Below, in pieces: positions 54,671 through 63,262 of a stretch of DNA of 64,000 bases; positions within the stretch are counted from its first letter, which is position 1; every line of letters starts with the position of its first letter. Source of the DNA: MnTg04 sp964568075 (lineage in GTDB: Bacteria > Pseudomonadota > Gammaproteobacteria > Steroidobacterales > MnTg04). The DNA lies in the NCBI GenBank assembly GCA_964568075.1, contig CAZMOM010000002.1, positions 1-64,000 on the forward strand, in the 5' to 3' direction. A model generated the notes under the pieces. It made no database searches. It had not been told where the DNA came from and was given only the letters and a program-made list of their open reading frames with translations. The translations under genes were made by a program, and so were the position numbers.

Positions 54671-56014
54671 TTAATCGCCAATACTGATCAGCTGAACGGT
54701 CTCGCCCGGCGATCCCATGCGTATGACGTCGCCCAGCGCCAGTTCGGCGAACTCAGTGATCTTTCGCCCGTTGACGAACGTTCCATAACTCGAATGGTCT
54801 TCCACTGTCGTTCTTCCTTTCGCGCTTTTTACAGTACAGTGTTTCCGCGAAACGCCATCCAGCACACCGACCAGCTTTACGCCGCGCTCATTTTCGGGGG
54901 GGTCGATACCCAAAACCAGTGGGCCGTCGCTCAGAGAGTAGGCCCTGGCGCGGTAAAGCAAATGACTGGGCTTCGTATTCGACGACATCGCGATCCTGGC
55001 CGGGGACGATCCGCCGGACAACGGCAAACTGCTTAAAAAACCGACTTCGCCATTGCCCGGGCCGCTATTGCAAAGCCCTGGACGCGCAAGCACGCCGCGT
55101 GCCGCCGCGTTTTCATCCAGCCACCGCGATTCCAGCCCGTCTATCAAGCCCAGACTTTCTTTCAGGCCCGGAAATCCTGCCATTCGATGGCTAATCGCCA
55201 TCAATCGGCCTTGCCGCGGTCGGACCTGCTGAACGATCTGCGGGTAAACAGCCGAACTTGCCGATAACAGATGATCGACGCCCAATTGCACCGTGTAGGT
55301 CTTGTCGTCTGCTTCAAGATCAATCGACGTGTTGCCACCGGATTCGACATCCGCCAGCCAGCTATCGAGCTTGTTAAACAGCTGTTGCTCCGTTGCCGCT
55401 TTGTGCAAGGGATCGAAGCGTGTCTGGCGGACGAATATATCTGCAACAATATTGGCCCAGTTTTCACGCAGCGCAGACAACCCCGTTTCACAGACGACGA
55501 ATACGCCGGCACGGGAAAGCTGGTCATCACTTTCCAACTCCGTCAATACGATTCGTTGTTGTTGAAGATCGAGATGCAGAGCGGGTAAATCAGGCTCGAG
55601 CGAAATGCCGGCTGCCACCGCCGCATCCACCATGCCCAGCACCGGGATATCCAGATCGGAAGCAATGCCCAGCATCAGCCCCATCTGTTCCTGATTCCAG
55701 GTTCCGGGTACCGCAACGATCAAGCCCGAATCGGGTTTGGCCAGTTGTTGCCAGATGTGCTCAAGATGGGCGTGAGCCAGATCGGCATTGGTTCGAAATC
55801 GACCGGATGGATTCGACAACGGCTCCTGATTGAGTCCGCTCCAGAAACTGGTGTTTGTCCACAAGGGCTTCAGCCGTGATCTGTCGAACGCTTCCTGGCC
55901 AAGAAAAATATGCGGGCCATCCAGCACGGCACAGGCAGGGCTGCTAACGACTGTACGCTGGCCATCGCTGACCACGAGATCAACATCATTTATTTCCAGG
56001 ACGAGATCAGACAA
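54671..56014 (-). CDS. Degenerate Hsp70-like protein with C-terminal FHA domain
   Basis: 447 residues, no signal peptide or helix anchor. Residues 1-340 resemble the actin/Hsp70 ATPase fold: LIVAVPGTWNQEQMGLMLGI and DIPVLGMVDAAVAAG align with the Hsp70 TVPAYF-to-NEPTAAAL segment. The phosphate-binding DLGGGT loop is reduced to LDLQQQR, so ATP hydrolysis is doubtful. Residues about 360-447 are an FHA domain with VSRKHCTV and SSYGTFVNGRKI, which should bind phosphothreonine. It sits between the channel gene (14 bases) and vWA B (1 base). The Hsp70 link is my reading of the motifs. Confidence 0.8.
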   Translation of the reverse strand: MSDLVLEINDVDLVVSDGQRTVVSSPACAVLDGPHIFLGQEAFDRSRLKPLWTNTSFWSGLNQEPLSNPSGRFRTNADLAHAHLEHIWQQLAKPDSGLIVAVPGTWNQEQMGLMLGIASDLDIPVLGMVDAAVAAGISLEPDLPALHLDLQQQRIVLTELESDDQLSRAGVFVVCETGLSALRENWANIVADIFVRQTRFDPLHKAATEQQLFNKLDSWLADVESGGNTSIDLEADDKTYTVQLGVDHLLSASSAVYPQIVQQVRPRQGRLMAISHRMAGFPGLKESLGLIDGLESRWLDENAAARGVLARPGLCNSGPGNGEVGFLSSLPLSGGSSPARIAMSSNTKPSHLLYRARAYSLSDGPLVLGIDPPENERGVKLVGVLDGVSRKHCTVKSAKGRTTVEDHSSYGTFVNGRKITEFAELALGDVIRMGSPGETVQLISIGD

Positions 56015-56028
56015 CGGCGTCTCCTGCT

Positions 56029-56826
56029 TTAGCGGACCTGTAAATGTCGAATCAGTTGTTCATCGACATAAGTTTGGGAATCCAGAACTAGCCCCTCTTG
56101 CGCCTCCTGCAACTGGTGCAACAAAAACATTACGATGATGCTGATGATCAGTGCGACAAATGTCGAATTGAAAGCGATACCGAGTGCCTGCGTGACCCCG
56201 GTAATGTCTCCGGCGACCGCTTCATTGGCACGGCCCAGGGCCTGACCGATCCCCCTTACCGTGCCGATAAATCCCACAGACGGTATCGCCCACGCCAGAT
56301 AGCGCACCATGGACAGTTCGGTATCCATGCGTTCCGATTCCGTATCGCAAACCGCCTTGACCGCTGTGGATACATCCTGGATGCTCTTCGTCGCACGAAA
56401 CCGGTGCAGGGCCGTCAACAGGGCTCGCGGTAACAACCGCCTTTGTTGCTCAATATTCATCGCCTGCAAGGGTCTCGCGTATTCCCGCGTGTCCTCCGGC
56501 AGCACGCTGGTTCCTTCACGGACGGAAATCAGTTTTTCCAACAGGAAACTGCGTTCGCGGTTCGTTACGATCGCCTTGTAACCCATCAGCGCGAACGCCC
56601 AGAGCATCAGGATAAAACAGGTTTCCTGTTCAAAGTCCCTGATAATGACGTAAAGGGATCGCTGTGGAACATAGTTTTCATCCTGCTCGAGCAGGACAGC
56701 TCGTTCCAGAATTACGGCTTCAGCTCTTGGCCGGACCATCGAAACATAGATCGCGTGAACGATAATGACCGCAAGTATCAGGGAAAAGACCTGATACAAA
56801 AATTCAACTGGATAGCGTCGCTGCAT
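56029..56826 (-). CDS. MotA/TolQ/ExbB-family proton channel protein
   Basis: 265 residues. Four hydrophobic segments: about 10-31, 70-87, 174-195 and 218-240. The last two hold the family core: GFIGTVRGIGQAL (185-197) and ALGIAFNSTFVALIISIIV, with Thr222 at the channel-threonine place of ExbB. Such pentamers pass protons with two ExbD/MotB-type helices in the centre; the two vWA proteins downstream have such helices. No TonB, Pal, ExbD proper or flagellar gene is near. Confidence 0.92.
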   Translation of the reverse strand: MQRRYPVEFLYQVFSLILAVIIVHAIYVSMVRPRAEAVILERAVLLEQDENYVPQRSLYVIIRDFEQETCFILMLWAFALMGYKAIVTNRERSFLLEKLISVREGTSVLPEDTREYARPLQAMNIEQQRRLLPRALLTALHRFRATKSIQDVSTAVKAVCDTESERMDTELSMVRYLAWAIPSVGFIGTVRGIGQALGRANEAVAGDITGVTQALGIAFNSTFVALIISIIVMFLLHQLQEAQEGLVLDSQTYVDEQLIRHLQVR

Positions 56827-56844
56827 AACCTTCCTTTGGAAAAA

Positions 56845-57126
56845 TCAGATATCGACCGGGTATGAGATAGACAGGTCACTGGACACCTTTTCGCTGGGCA
56901 CAAAACTGTCCAGATCATCGATGGTTTGCGGCCGTTCCTCGCGTGGTTCTACGACCTGGGCTGCAGCGGCCATATCGTCGGCAGCAACCGCTGGCGCCGG
57001 ATCGGCTACTCCCTGCTGCTCAGCGGTCCGGTCGGCGTCTTCTTCCTGAGCAACGAGGGGCCCGGAAAACCAAAAACAAATGGACAAGAGTATTCCCTGC
57101 GCTATGTTTCCTGCGTGCCTGATCAC
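56845..57126 (-). CDS. Small exported Ala/Glu-rich protein of the motor operon
   Basis: 93 residues. A signal peptide (about 1-27; GILLSICFWFSGPLVAQ) is followed by an acidic, Ala-rich, probably disordered chain ending SDLSISYPVDI. No domain is recognised. It lies 14 bases after the PEGA-SUMF1 gene and 18 before the channel gene, so it is very likely made with them. It could be a periplasmic linker or assembly factor; that is inference. Confidence 0.75.
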   Translation of the reverse strand: MIRHAGNIAQGILLSICFWFSGPLVAQEEDADRTAEQQGVADPAPAVAADDMAAAAQVVEPREERPQTIDDLDSFVPSEKVSSDLSISYPVDI

Positions 57127-57140
57127 ATCAGAACCTCCAC

Positions 57141-59642
57141 TTATTCAAGATACCGCGCCAGCCGAAAGCCCAGATCGTCACGCGGGTCCTTGGCGTAATC
57201 GCGAAAACCGACCCTCAATTCGCTGACACCGCCGGATGTCCAGCTGGACCCGCGAACAACATAATACTCCCCACTGGCCGGGCCTAGCGGATCCGTAGTA
57301 AGTTTTCCGGCCCGCAGAGGGTCTGCCGAGTAATAGTCATGCACCCACTCCGCGACGTTGCCAGCCAAATCAAAAAACCCGGTATCGGTGGCGTCAAATG
57401 AGCCCGTGGGGGAGGTGGCCGCATATTTATCGTCGTAGCCTTCGATAACCACTGACACCATCATGCGTGCCGAGTTATCTGCGAAATTTCCGGAGCCACT
57501 GAGCGGAGGCAGATTTTCGCCCCATGGATAGCGATTTTTCACGCCCTGCCTCGTTTGTCGTTGCGCCATGGCCCATTCCGCCTCGGTCGGCAGTCGATAA
57601 CCGGTAGTCATCGGGCTGGCGCCGACCAGCAGGTCATTCTCCGCAACATAGGCTGGCGGCAATCCGTCTTTTTCACTTAACCAGTTACAATATCTCGCGG
57701 CATCCTGCCAACTGATCTGGACAACCGGATGAGTATTTTGGTTCAAACTCGTTTTCTTGACGGCGCCGGAATTATGCTCCCGGCTAAACTTGCGAAACTC
57801 CGCATTACTGACTTCATGAGTCCCCAGATAAAAAGGCTTCTCCAGTACTACAGGATGCTCGATCTCATTCGAGCGTCGCCCCGGTTGGCGACGCGGCGTT
57901 CCCATATCGATGCGTCCACCTTTGATTAAATTCAGTTTCTGCCCGGCCGCAGTCTCGATCGTCTTCGGAATCGACTCCCAGCGAGCCTGTTCAAGCGTTT
58001 TCAGATGCGCCACAAGCTGTTGCTCAAAGCCGGGCCGCGGCGTTACCCGGGCATGAAACGGCGCAAATCCTGGTTTGGAAAACTCGATCAGATGTGGCTG
58101 CGCGGATAATTTGAGCTGAAGATTGGTTTCGCCGCGATTGACTCCGTCAACTTTCACCGTAGCACCGGCTGGTTCGCTTTTGACTGTGACGAGGCCGACC
58201 AGCGCCTGCAGGTTAACCAACACGCTGGCGTCCTGATCGGAACGCACTCGCAGATTGCGCGTTGCATTTCGGTGGCCTGCCAATGAAAACGCCAATTGAT
58301 ATTCGCGGTCGGGCGCCAACGCGATGCTCAATGGTGTTCGGCCCCGGTACTGCCGGTTTACGGTCACGCTCGCCCCGGGCGGGTTACTGCGAACCGATAC
58401 TTTTCCGTCGGCCTTGAGCAGCGTCACGGGCAGAAGCTGATGATTTCCGGCAATGACATCGATATTTTCCTGCCAGGTCTTGAACCCTTTTCTGCTAATT
58501 TTCAGCTGCCGGCTACCCTGTAGCAATTCAACCGTCAGCGGGGTACTGCCGATTTCCAGATCATCGACAAAAACCCGCGCAACGGACGGCACGGACGTGA
58601 GTTCATAATTTGCCCAGGCGGGCAACATCTCTATTGTCAGGCTCAGTTCGTGTCCTCCGCCTTCCACCTGGATTGTCTGTCGATGATCGAGATAACGATC
58701 CGCGCGTAACAGCAACTCATGTTCGCCAGATTCAAGATCGATATCGGACAGGGGCGTTACGCCGAGATCCCTGTCGTCCACCCGAACCGAAGAAATAGCG
58801 ACCGGCGTACTTTGAATGCGAAAGTAATCCGGTAGCCTGTTGAGCTGAAACAGTACCTCCTGATTGGCTGACCCATCGACCCGGAACGTTTCCCGGAGCG
58901 GATGATATCCCTGCTTTTGTGCCGAAACCCTGGCATCGCCCTGTAACAGCAGGTAACGGCCACCCAATTCAAAACTCAACCATGCGCCGTCAACGTCAAA
59001 TTTATCCGGCATCGGTTCGATGACAACGCGCACGGCTGTAGCCGAAAACATAAATGCTGCCAATGCTGCAAGGATCAAAAACCCGGCCACAATCGCCATG
59101 GGCAACGGACGAAAACGGTCTTTGCGATCGAGCCTTTGCGTGCTCCGCGAAAATGAGCCGGGAACAATTTTCTGCGCGGAGATTTCGGTCGCTGACGGTT
59201 TGGCAGTCACGCTGAGATCGCCTGGAGTATCTGGCGACGTCAGTACCCATGACTTGACGCCATCCGACTCCTCTTCGCCCGGTGGCAAAGTCGAATTGGT
59301 GTCACGGGCCTGAAGATAGAGAATGCCGCCACGCCCGTCGGAGGCGAAATTTAGAATCAGCGGCCCCGCTCGTACGCGGTCACCATTACTCAGCAGGACG
59401 GAGTCATCGATTTTTCGGCCGTTGACGAAAACACCCGGCGACCCGGACTCGATCTTCAGGGTCACTTTGCCGGCGTCGACGACAAAACTCGCTACCGGCT
59501 GCTGAACGTTGGTTGGCAAACTGCTCACCGGCAAGATCTCGCCGGTTTTGTCCAGAACCAGATAAAGCTCCGACTGGCTCTGTTGCTTATCGCCCGCTGA
59601 CCGGTTGGTGTCAGTATGATTGGTCAAATCTTTTCCTCGCAC
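57141..59642 (-). CDS. FHA-like, PEGA-repeat and SUMF1-domain membrane protein
   Basis: 833 residues. The N-terminal FHA-like domain (about 25-115; GVFVNGRKIDDSVLLSNGDR) is cytoplasmic; one helix (about 180-203) crosses the membrane; about five PEGA-type repeats follow (about 215-555; e.g. VDDLEIGSTPLTVELLQGS); the C-terminal SUMF1/FGE domain (about 580-833) has EVSNAEFRKF, YRLPTEAEWAMA, FDLAGNVAEWVHD and VVRGSSW. The catalytic cysteines of formylglycine-generating enzyme are absent, so this is a binding version. It overlaps the kinase gene by 19 bases. Confidence 0.9.
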   Translation of the reverse strand: MRGKDLTNHTDTNRSAGDKQQSQSELYLVLDKTGEILPVSSLPTNVQQPVASFVVDAGKVTLKIESGSPGVFVNGRKIDDSVLLSNGDRVRAGPLILNFASDGRGGILYLQARDTNSTLPPGEEESDGVKSWVLTSPDTPGDLSVTAKPSATEISAQKIVPGSFSRSTQRLDRKDRFRPLPMAIVAGFLILAALAAFMFSATAVRVVIEPMPDKFDVDGAWLSFELGGRYLLLQGDARVSAQKQGYHPLRETFRVDGSANQEVLFQLNRLPDYFRIQSTPVAISSVRVDDRDLGVTPLSDIDLESGEHELLLRADRYLDHRQTIQVEGGGHELSLTIEMLPAWANYELTSVPSVARVFVDDLEIGSTPLTVELLQGSRQLKISRKGFKTWQENIDVIAGNHQLLPVTLLKADGKVSVRSNPPGASVTVNRQYRGRTPLSIALAPDREYQLAFSLAGHRNATRNLRVRSDQDASVLVNLQALVGLVTVKSEPAGATVKVDGVNRGETNLQLKLSAQPHLIEFSKPGFAPFHARVTPRPGFEQQLVAHLKTLEQARWESIPKTIETAAGQKLNLIKGGRIDMGTPRRQPGRRSNEIEHPVVLEKPFYLGTHEVSNAEFRKFSREHNSGAVKKTSLNQNTHPVVQISWQDAARYCNWLSEKDGLPPAYVAENDLLVGASPMTTGYRLPTEAEWAMAQRQTRQGVKNRYPWGENLPPLSGSGNFADNSARMMVSVVIEGYDDKYAATSPTGSFDATDTGFFDLAGNVAEWVHDYYSADPLRAGKLTTDPLGPASGEYYVVRGSSWTSGGVSELRVGFRDYAKDPRDDLGFRLARYLE

Positions 59643-62008
59643 CGTATCAATACGGGCTCAGGCGATTCGCCAGGCCTGATGACGATTTGCTTTCTGACAT
59701 CGCGATACCCGTCACGAGTACCGATCAGGGTATACCGGCCAGGCAAAAGCTCCAGCGAATGATTGTTAAATGAACCCAGCCTGCCGATCTGGTAAACGAA
59801 AACTTCGGTCATCGTGTCAGAGACCAGATCTATTTTTACCGGTATTCGGGCGAGCTGGAGTTGCAATTGCAACTGAACCAGTTGGCTGCTCAGCCGCGGA
59901 CCAGGATTCGGCAAAAGATGTACCTGCTCGAGAAAACCCAGCGCCGCCTGGTAAACACCGTCTTCAGCCAGGCGCTCTGGCTTTTCTGTGTATAAAACGA
60001 ACTCCTCGTCCACGCCGATCATTTTTTGCGCCAGCGTTACGCCCTCGCGGCCAAACACGAGGTTGGGATCAAGTTTCAGCGCCGACTGGTACGCCAGCAG
60101 TGCTCGCTCCCATCGTTCATTGGCCGCATGGCCGTCGGCCTGTATACGGTATCGGCTGATTTCATTCAGCTTCATGACCTCATCGACCTGGTGCAGACCA
60201 TCCTTGGCGTCGACCGAGCCGGGATTAAGTCTTAGCGCCACCTGAAACGATTTCTTTGCCTGCTCCAGCTTGTTTTGGGCCAGGTAGGAAAATCCGTCGG
60301 ACATCGACCGACTGAAATTCTGCCTGGCCAGACTTTTCTCCAAATCGCCAAGTGCGTTTATTGCCGGCTGCCAGGCTGGATTCAGATTTAGCACCTTGCG
60401 ATAGGCGTCGCGCGCGGCAGAAATCTGATCTTCGTGCAAAAGGGATTCCGCGTCTGTCATCAACTGAAGTACCTGGTCGAGATTCTGCGCCCGAGCCAAC
60501 CCTTGCCGAGCCCTGTTACTGTTCGAATAGATTGCAACCGCCAATTCATACTGCTGTTGGGCGCCGGTCGAATTACCGTCCGCCAAAGCGCTATCTCCGG
60601 CATCCAGCGCCGCTTCGAACACCGGGTTCACACGGTCGGTCAGCGCGTCGCTTTTTTCCAGCGCCGAGACATAGCTGGCCAGCGCAGCCAAATAATTTCC
60701 TTCGCGAAATAATGAATCTCCCTCGCGGGCCTGCTCAACTGCCGCGATAAACTCCTCGGCGGCCCAGAGATTGACGGCTCGATCTTCCAGTGCAATTTGC
60801 CGCCTCAACAATTGCGCAACCAGGCGCTCCGCCTGCTCGCGATTGCGCGCCGCTTCGGCAGACTCATAAGGGGCCAGCCTGGTCGCCTCTTGCACATCGG
60901 CCAAGTCAGCAGCGGTTGAATTTAAGCTTTCTGGCGGCAACCCGGATTCGGGAGATGCGGTCAGCGTCTGATCGGGTTTTCTTTTAGCGACCTGCTCCGG
61001 TAAATACAAAAAAACGGCAGCAGCCAACAACAACAGGACGGCCATGATCAACCCGGGTATCCACGGTCGCCTGTCCAATAGATCCTGATCGACCGTGCCA
61101 GAGAGATCAGCGCTCACCGGCGCCACTGCGTGACGACGGATTTGTGTGATTTTGTCTGGCTCACTGTTTCCGGCGGCCGGTTGTTCTCCCGGCGGCAGCG
61201 TGGCTGTGCTGCCAAGACCGGTGGCATCGGCAAGCGCATTGCGTACCGCAGCGACCGATGAGGGCCTTTCAGCCGGAATCTTGGCCAGCATGCTCATGAT
61301 CAACGTGGTAAGGCCCGCCGGAAGCGGGTAGTCCGTCTGCGGCGGAACGGGTACCTCGTTCCGTATCTTGTCGTGATCGATGCTGGGATGAAACGGCGGC
61401 TTGCCCGTGAGCAGCTCGTAGATCATGACCCCCAATGCGTAGATGTCGTCGGCGACTGCGGCAGGATCGCCGTCAAGTTGCTGCGGACTGATCGAATAGG
61501 GCGAGCCGCCTCCTTCGATTCCAGCGGAATCCCCGCTGAGCCCGCCGATCCCGAAGTCGCTGAGTTTGACCGTTCCATCGAGCGCAATCAGCACATTTTT
61601 GAGTTTGAGATCGCGGTGAACCATGCCCGCCTTGTGGGCATATTCCACCGCTTCGAGGACCGGAAACAGCATCGGCAGCCAATCTTTGTAGTGACGGCCA
61701 GCCATGGCCTCGAGATCGTCGCCTTCCACATATTCCATTGAGAAAAAGTGGCTATCGTCACTGCTGAAGAAATCCAGGACGCGAGTGATATTTGGATGTA
61801 CGAGCTTGCGAATGAGACTGCATTCCTTGCGCAGCCTTTCGACCATGTCCGGGTTGGCGGCGAGGGCAGGCTTTAGAATCTTGACAGCGACCCGGCTCGA
61901 AAACTCCTTGTCCTCAGCAAGCCAGACGTCGCCCATCCCCCCATGCCCCAATGGAGCGATCAGTGAAAAACGGCCGGATAATATTTGTCCCTTGTGGTAT
62001 TCCTGCAT
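59624..62008 (-). CDS. Serine/threonine kinase with TPR and PEGA-like C-terminus
   Basis: 794 residues. Hanks kinase (about 10-270): glycine loop LGHGGMGDVW, Lys43 in VAVKIL, Asp133 in HRDLKLKN (usual Pro replaced by Leu), Asp151 in SDFGIG; it should be active. One helix (about 318-336; GLIMAVLLLLAAAVFLYL), then a TPR-rich region (about 400-690) and a C-terminal PEGA-like domain (about 720-790; LLPGRYTLIGTRDGYRDV) outside. The likely substrates are the FHA partners or threonines in the motor proteins. It follows the lipoprotein gene after 15 bases. Confidence 0.92.
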   Translation of the reverse strand: MQEYHKGQILSGRFSLIAPLGHGGMGDVWLAEDKEFSSRVAVKILKPALAANPDMVERLRKECSLIRKLVHPNITRVLDFFSSDDSHFFSMEYVEGDDLEAMAGRHYKDWLPMLFPVLEAVEYAHKAGMVHRDLKLKNVLIALDGTVKLSDFGIGGLSGDSAGIEGGGSPYSISPQQLDGDPAAVADDIYALGVMIYELLTGKPPFHPSIDHDKIRNEVPVPPQTDYPLPAGLTTLIMSMLAKIPAERPSSVAAVRNALADATGLGSTATLPPGEQPAAGNSEPDKITQIRRHAVAPVSADLSGTVDQDLLDRRPWIPGLIMAVLLLLAAAVFLYLPEQVAKRKPDQTLTASPESGLPPESLNSTAADLADVQEATRLAPYESAEAARNREQAERLVAQLLRRQIALEDRAVNLWAAEEFIAAVEQAREGDSLFREGNYLAALASYVSALEKSDALTDRVNPVFEAALDAGDSALADGNSTGAQQQYELAVAIYSNSNRARQGLARAQNLDQVLQLMTDAESLLHEDQISAARDAYRKVLNLNPAWQPAINALGDLEKSLARQNFSRSMSDGFSYLAQNKLEQAKKSFQVALRLNPGSVDAKDGLHQVDEVMKLNEISRYRIQADGHAANERWERALLAYQSALKLDPNLVFGREGVTLAQKMIGVDEEFVLYTEKPERLAEDGVYQAALGFLEQVHLLPNPGPRLSSQLVQLQLQLQLARIPVKIDLVSDTMTEVFVYQIGRLGSFNNHSLELLPGRYTLIGTRDGYRDVRKQIVIRPGESPEPVLIRCEEKI

Positions 62009-62023
62009 CGTTTGAAAGGCTAT

Positions 62024-63262
62024 TTATGGCCGGGCGCCATCCGGTTTCGGGACCCCACCCTGTTCGTCCACAATAAAACCGGTTTCCGCAGCGTAAATTT
62101 CCCGCAGAATATCCCGCCACTCATCGAATTGCGCATCGACGGTACCGGTCAGCTCCACAGTCTGGCCCTCCACATCAACCACCAACGGTGCGACCTGGGC
62201 TTCCATGGATTCGCTCAACTCCTTGATCGCCTCGAAATGGAGCTTCGATTCTTTCGATTTATCCAGGCCGCTCTTAATTGCTGTTATGCCACCGATTATG
62301 GCGCCGGTCGAGGCGAGCTGGCCTGCCTGGGTATGGGATTTCTGACTGGCTGCGATTCCGCCGATCACCATCAGCCCGCCCGCGAGCAACCGGTTTCTGG
62401 CGGATGCCTTAAGTTCTCTAAGCGCCTGCGCCTCTTCGAAGGTATATTTCCGCCACTCCGAATACGGCTGATCCATTTGCCGATACAGCCCCGCGTAATA
62501 CTCATCCAGCGTATCGACATACATATATTCACGTTGGCGGATACGCAACATCCTGCCGACCATCGGGTCGTCGGTCGATGGCAAACGTCGTACCCGGTAT
62601 TTACCTCTTCGGTTTTCCAGGTAATCGCCAAATACTTCCGGTGACAGATCGCCGGCAAATCGCAATTCTGCAACCCGCCGCACGTTCGTCAACTGATCTT
62701 CAGTCATTTTTTGACGTACCGCCAGCAAATCATTGGCGATGGCATGATATAAATCCTGGAACGGGTCGCCACGCGACGGAATATATTCCTTATAGGCGTA
62801 CTTACTCGCCTTATCCTGATATCTTTTTTTCAGCCATTGCTGCCCCGTCGCATCAACTGCCTCAATTTCGAGTTTTAGTATCTCTCCATCTGACGAAATA
62901 ATTTCGCCAAATACGATCAAGTCCATGCCGGCCGTCACTTTTGGCAGAACACGAACAGCGCCCCAATTCCCGGTGTCCTCAAGAACGCGCTTCACCTGAT
63001 ACGCCATGTACCGGGCTTCGGCCTTGCGAACCTCAGGGAAAATGTTTCGACTGTCTTCCTCGGTCGCCTGCTCGTCCAGATTAGACTCCAGACCAGGATC
63101 GAAGATCACGATACCGACATCCAGCACGGTCGAATCCTGTATCTCCGCTCCCGCCTTGATCAGTCGGGTTGGATTAGCCTTAATTATATTCTGCTGCACA
63201 CAACCGCTGACCAAAAGTACGATCAGTAACACGATCCCTGTGTAAAATTTTGTGTTCTGCAT
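62024..63262 (-). CDS. Lipoprotein with CsgG-like region and glycine-zipper segment
   Basis: 412 residues. Lipobox VSGC gives lipid on Cys21. Residues about 45-185 (VGIVIFDPGLE, AVRVLPKVTAGMDLIVFGEI, SSDGEILKLEIEAVDATG) resemble the periplasmic fold of CsgG/TolB-N-like lipoproteins. Residues about 295-345 are hydrophobic and Gly/Ala-rich (LLAGGLMVIGGIAAS, STGAIIGGITAIKSG), a glycine zipper that could enter a membrane. The start overlaps the previous stop (TAATG). No named family is certain; an outer-membrane partner of the motor is possible. Confidence 0.75.
   Translation of the reverse strand: MQNTKFYTGIVLLIVLLVSGCVQQNIIKANPTRLIKAGAEIQDSTVLDVGIVIFDPGLESNLDEQATEEDSRNIFPEVRKAEARYMAYQVKRVLEDTGNWGAVRVLPKVTAGMDLIVFGEIISSDGEILKLEIEAVDATGQQWLKKRYQDKASKYAYKEYIPSRGDPFQDLYHAIANDLLAVRQKMTEDQLTNVRRVAELRFAGDLSPEVFGDYLENRRGKYRVRRLPSTDDPMVGRMLRIRQREYMYVDTLDEYYAGLYRQMDQPYSEWRKYTFEEAQALRELKASARNRLLAGGLMVIGGIAASQKSHTQAGQLASTGAIIGGITAIKSGLDKSKESKLHFEAIKELSESMEAQVAPLVVDVEGQTVELTGTVDAQFDEWRDILREIYAAETGFIVDEQGGVPKPDGARP

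Noticed and set aside
52561..57126. Zorya-type phage defence or Tol-Pal/TonB system
   Set aside because: The channel protein has no long ZorA tail, no OmpA-like partner exists, and neither ZorC/D/E nor TolA/TolB/Pal/TonB is encoded nearby.
57141..59642. True formylglycine-generating or EgtB-type enzyme
   Set aside because: The catalytic Cys pair is missing, and no sulfatase or ergothioneine gene is in the window.
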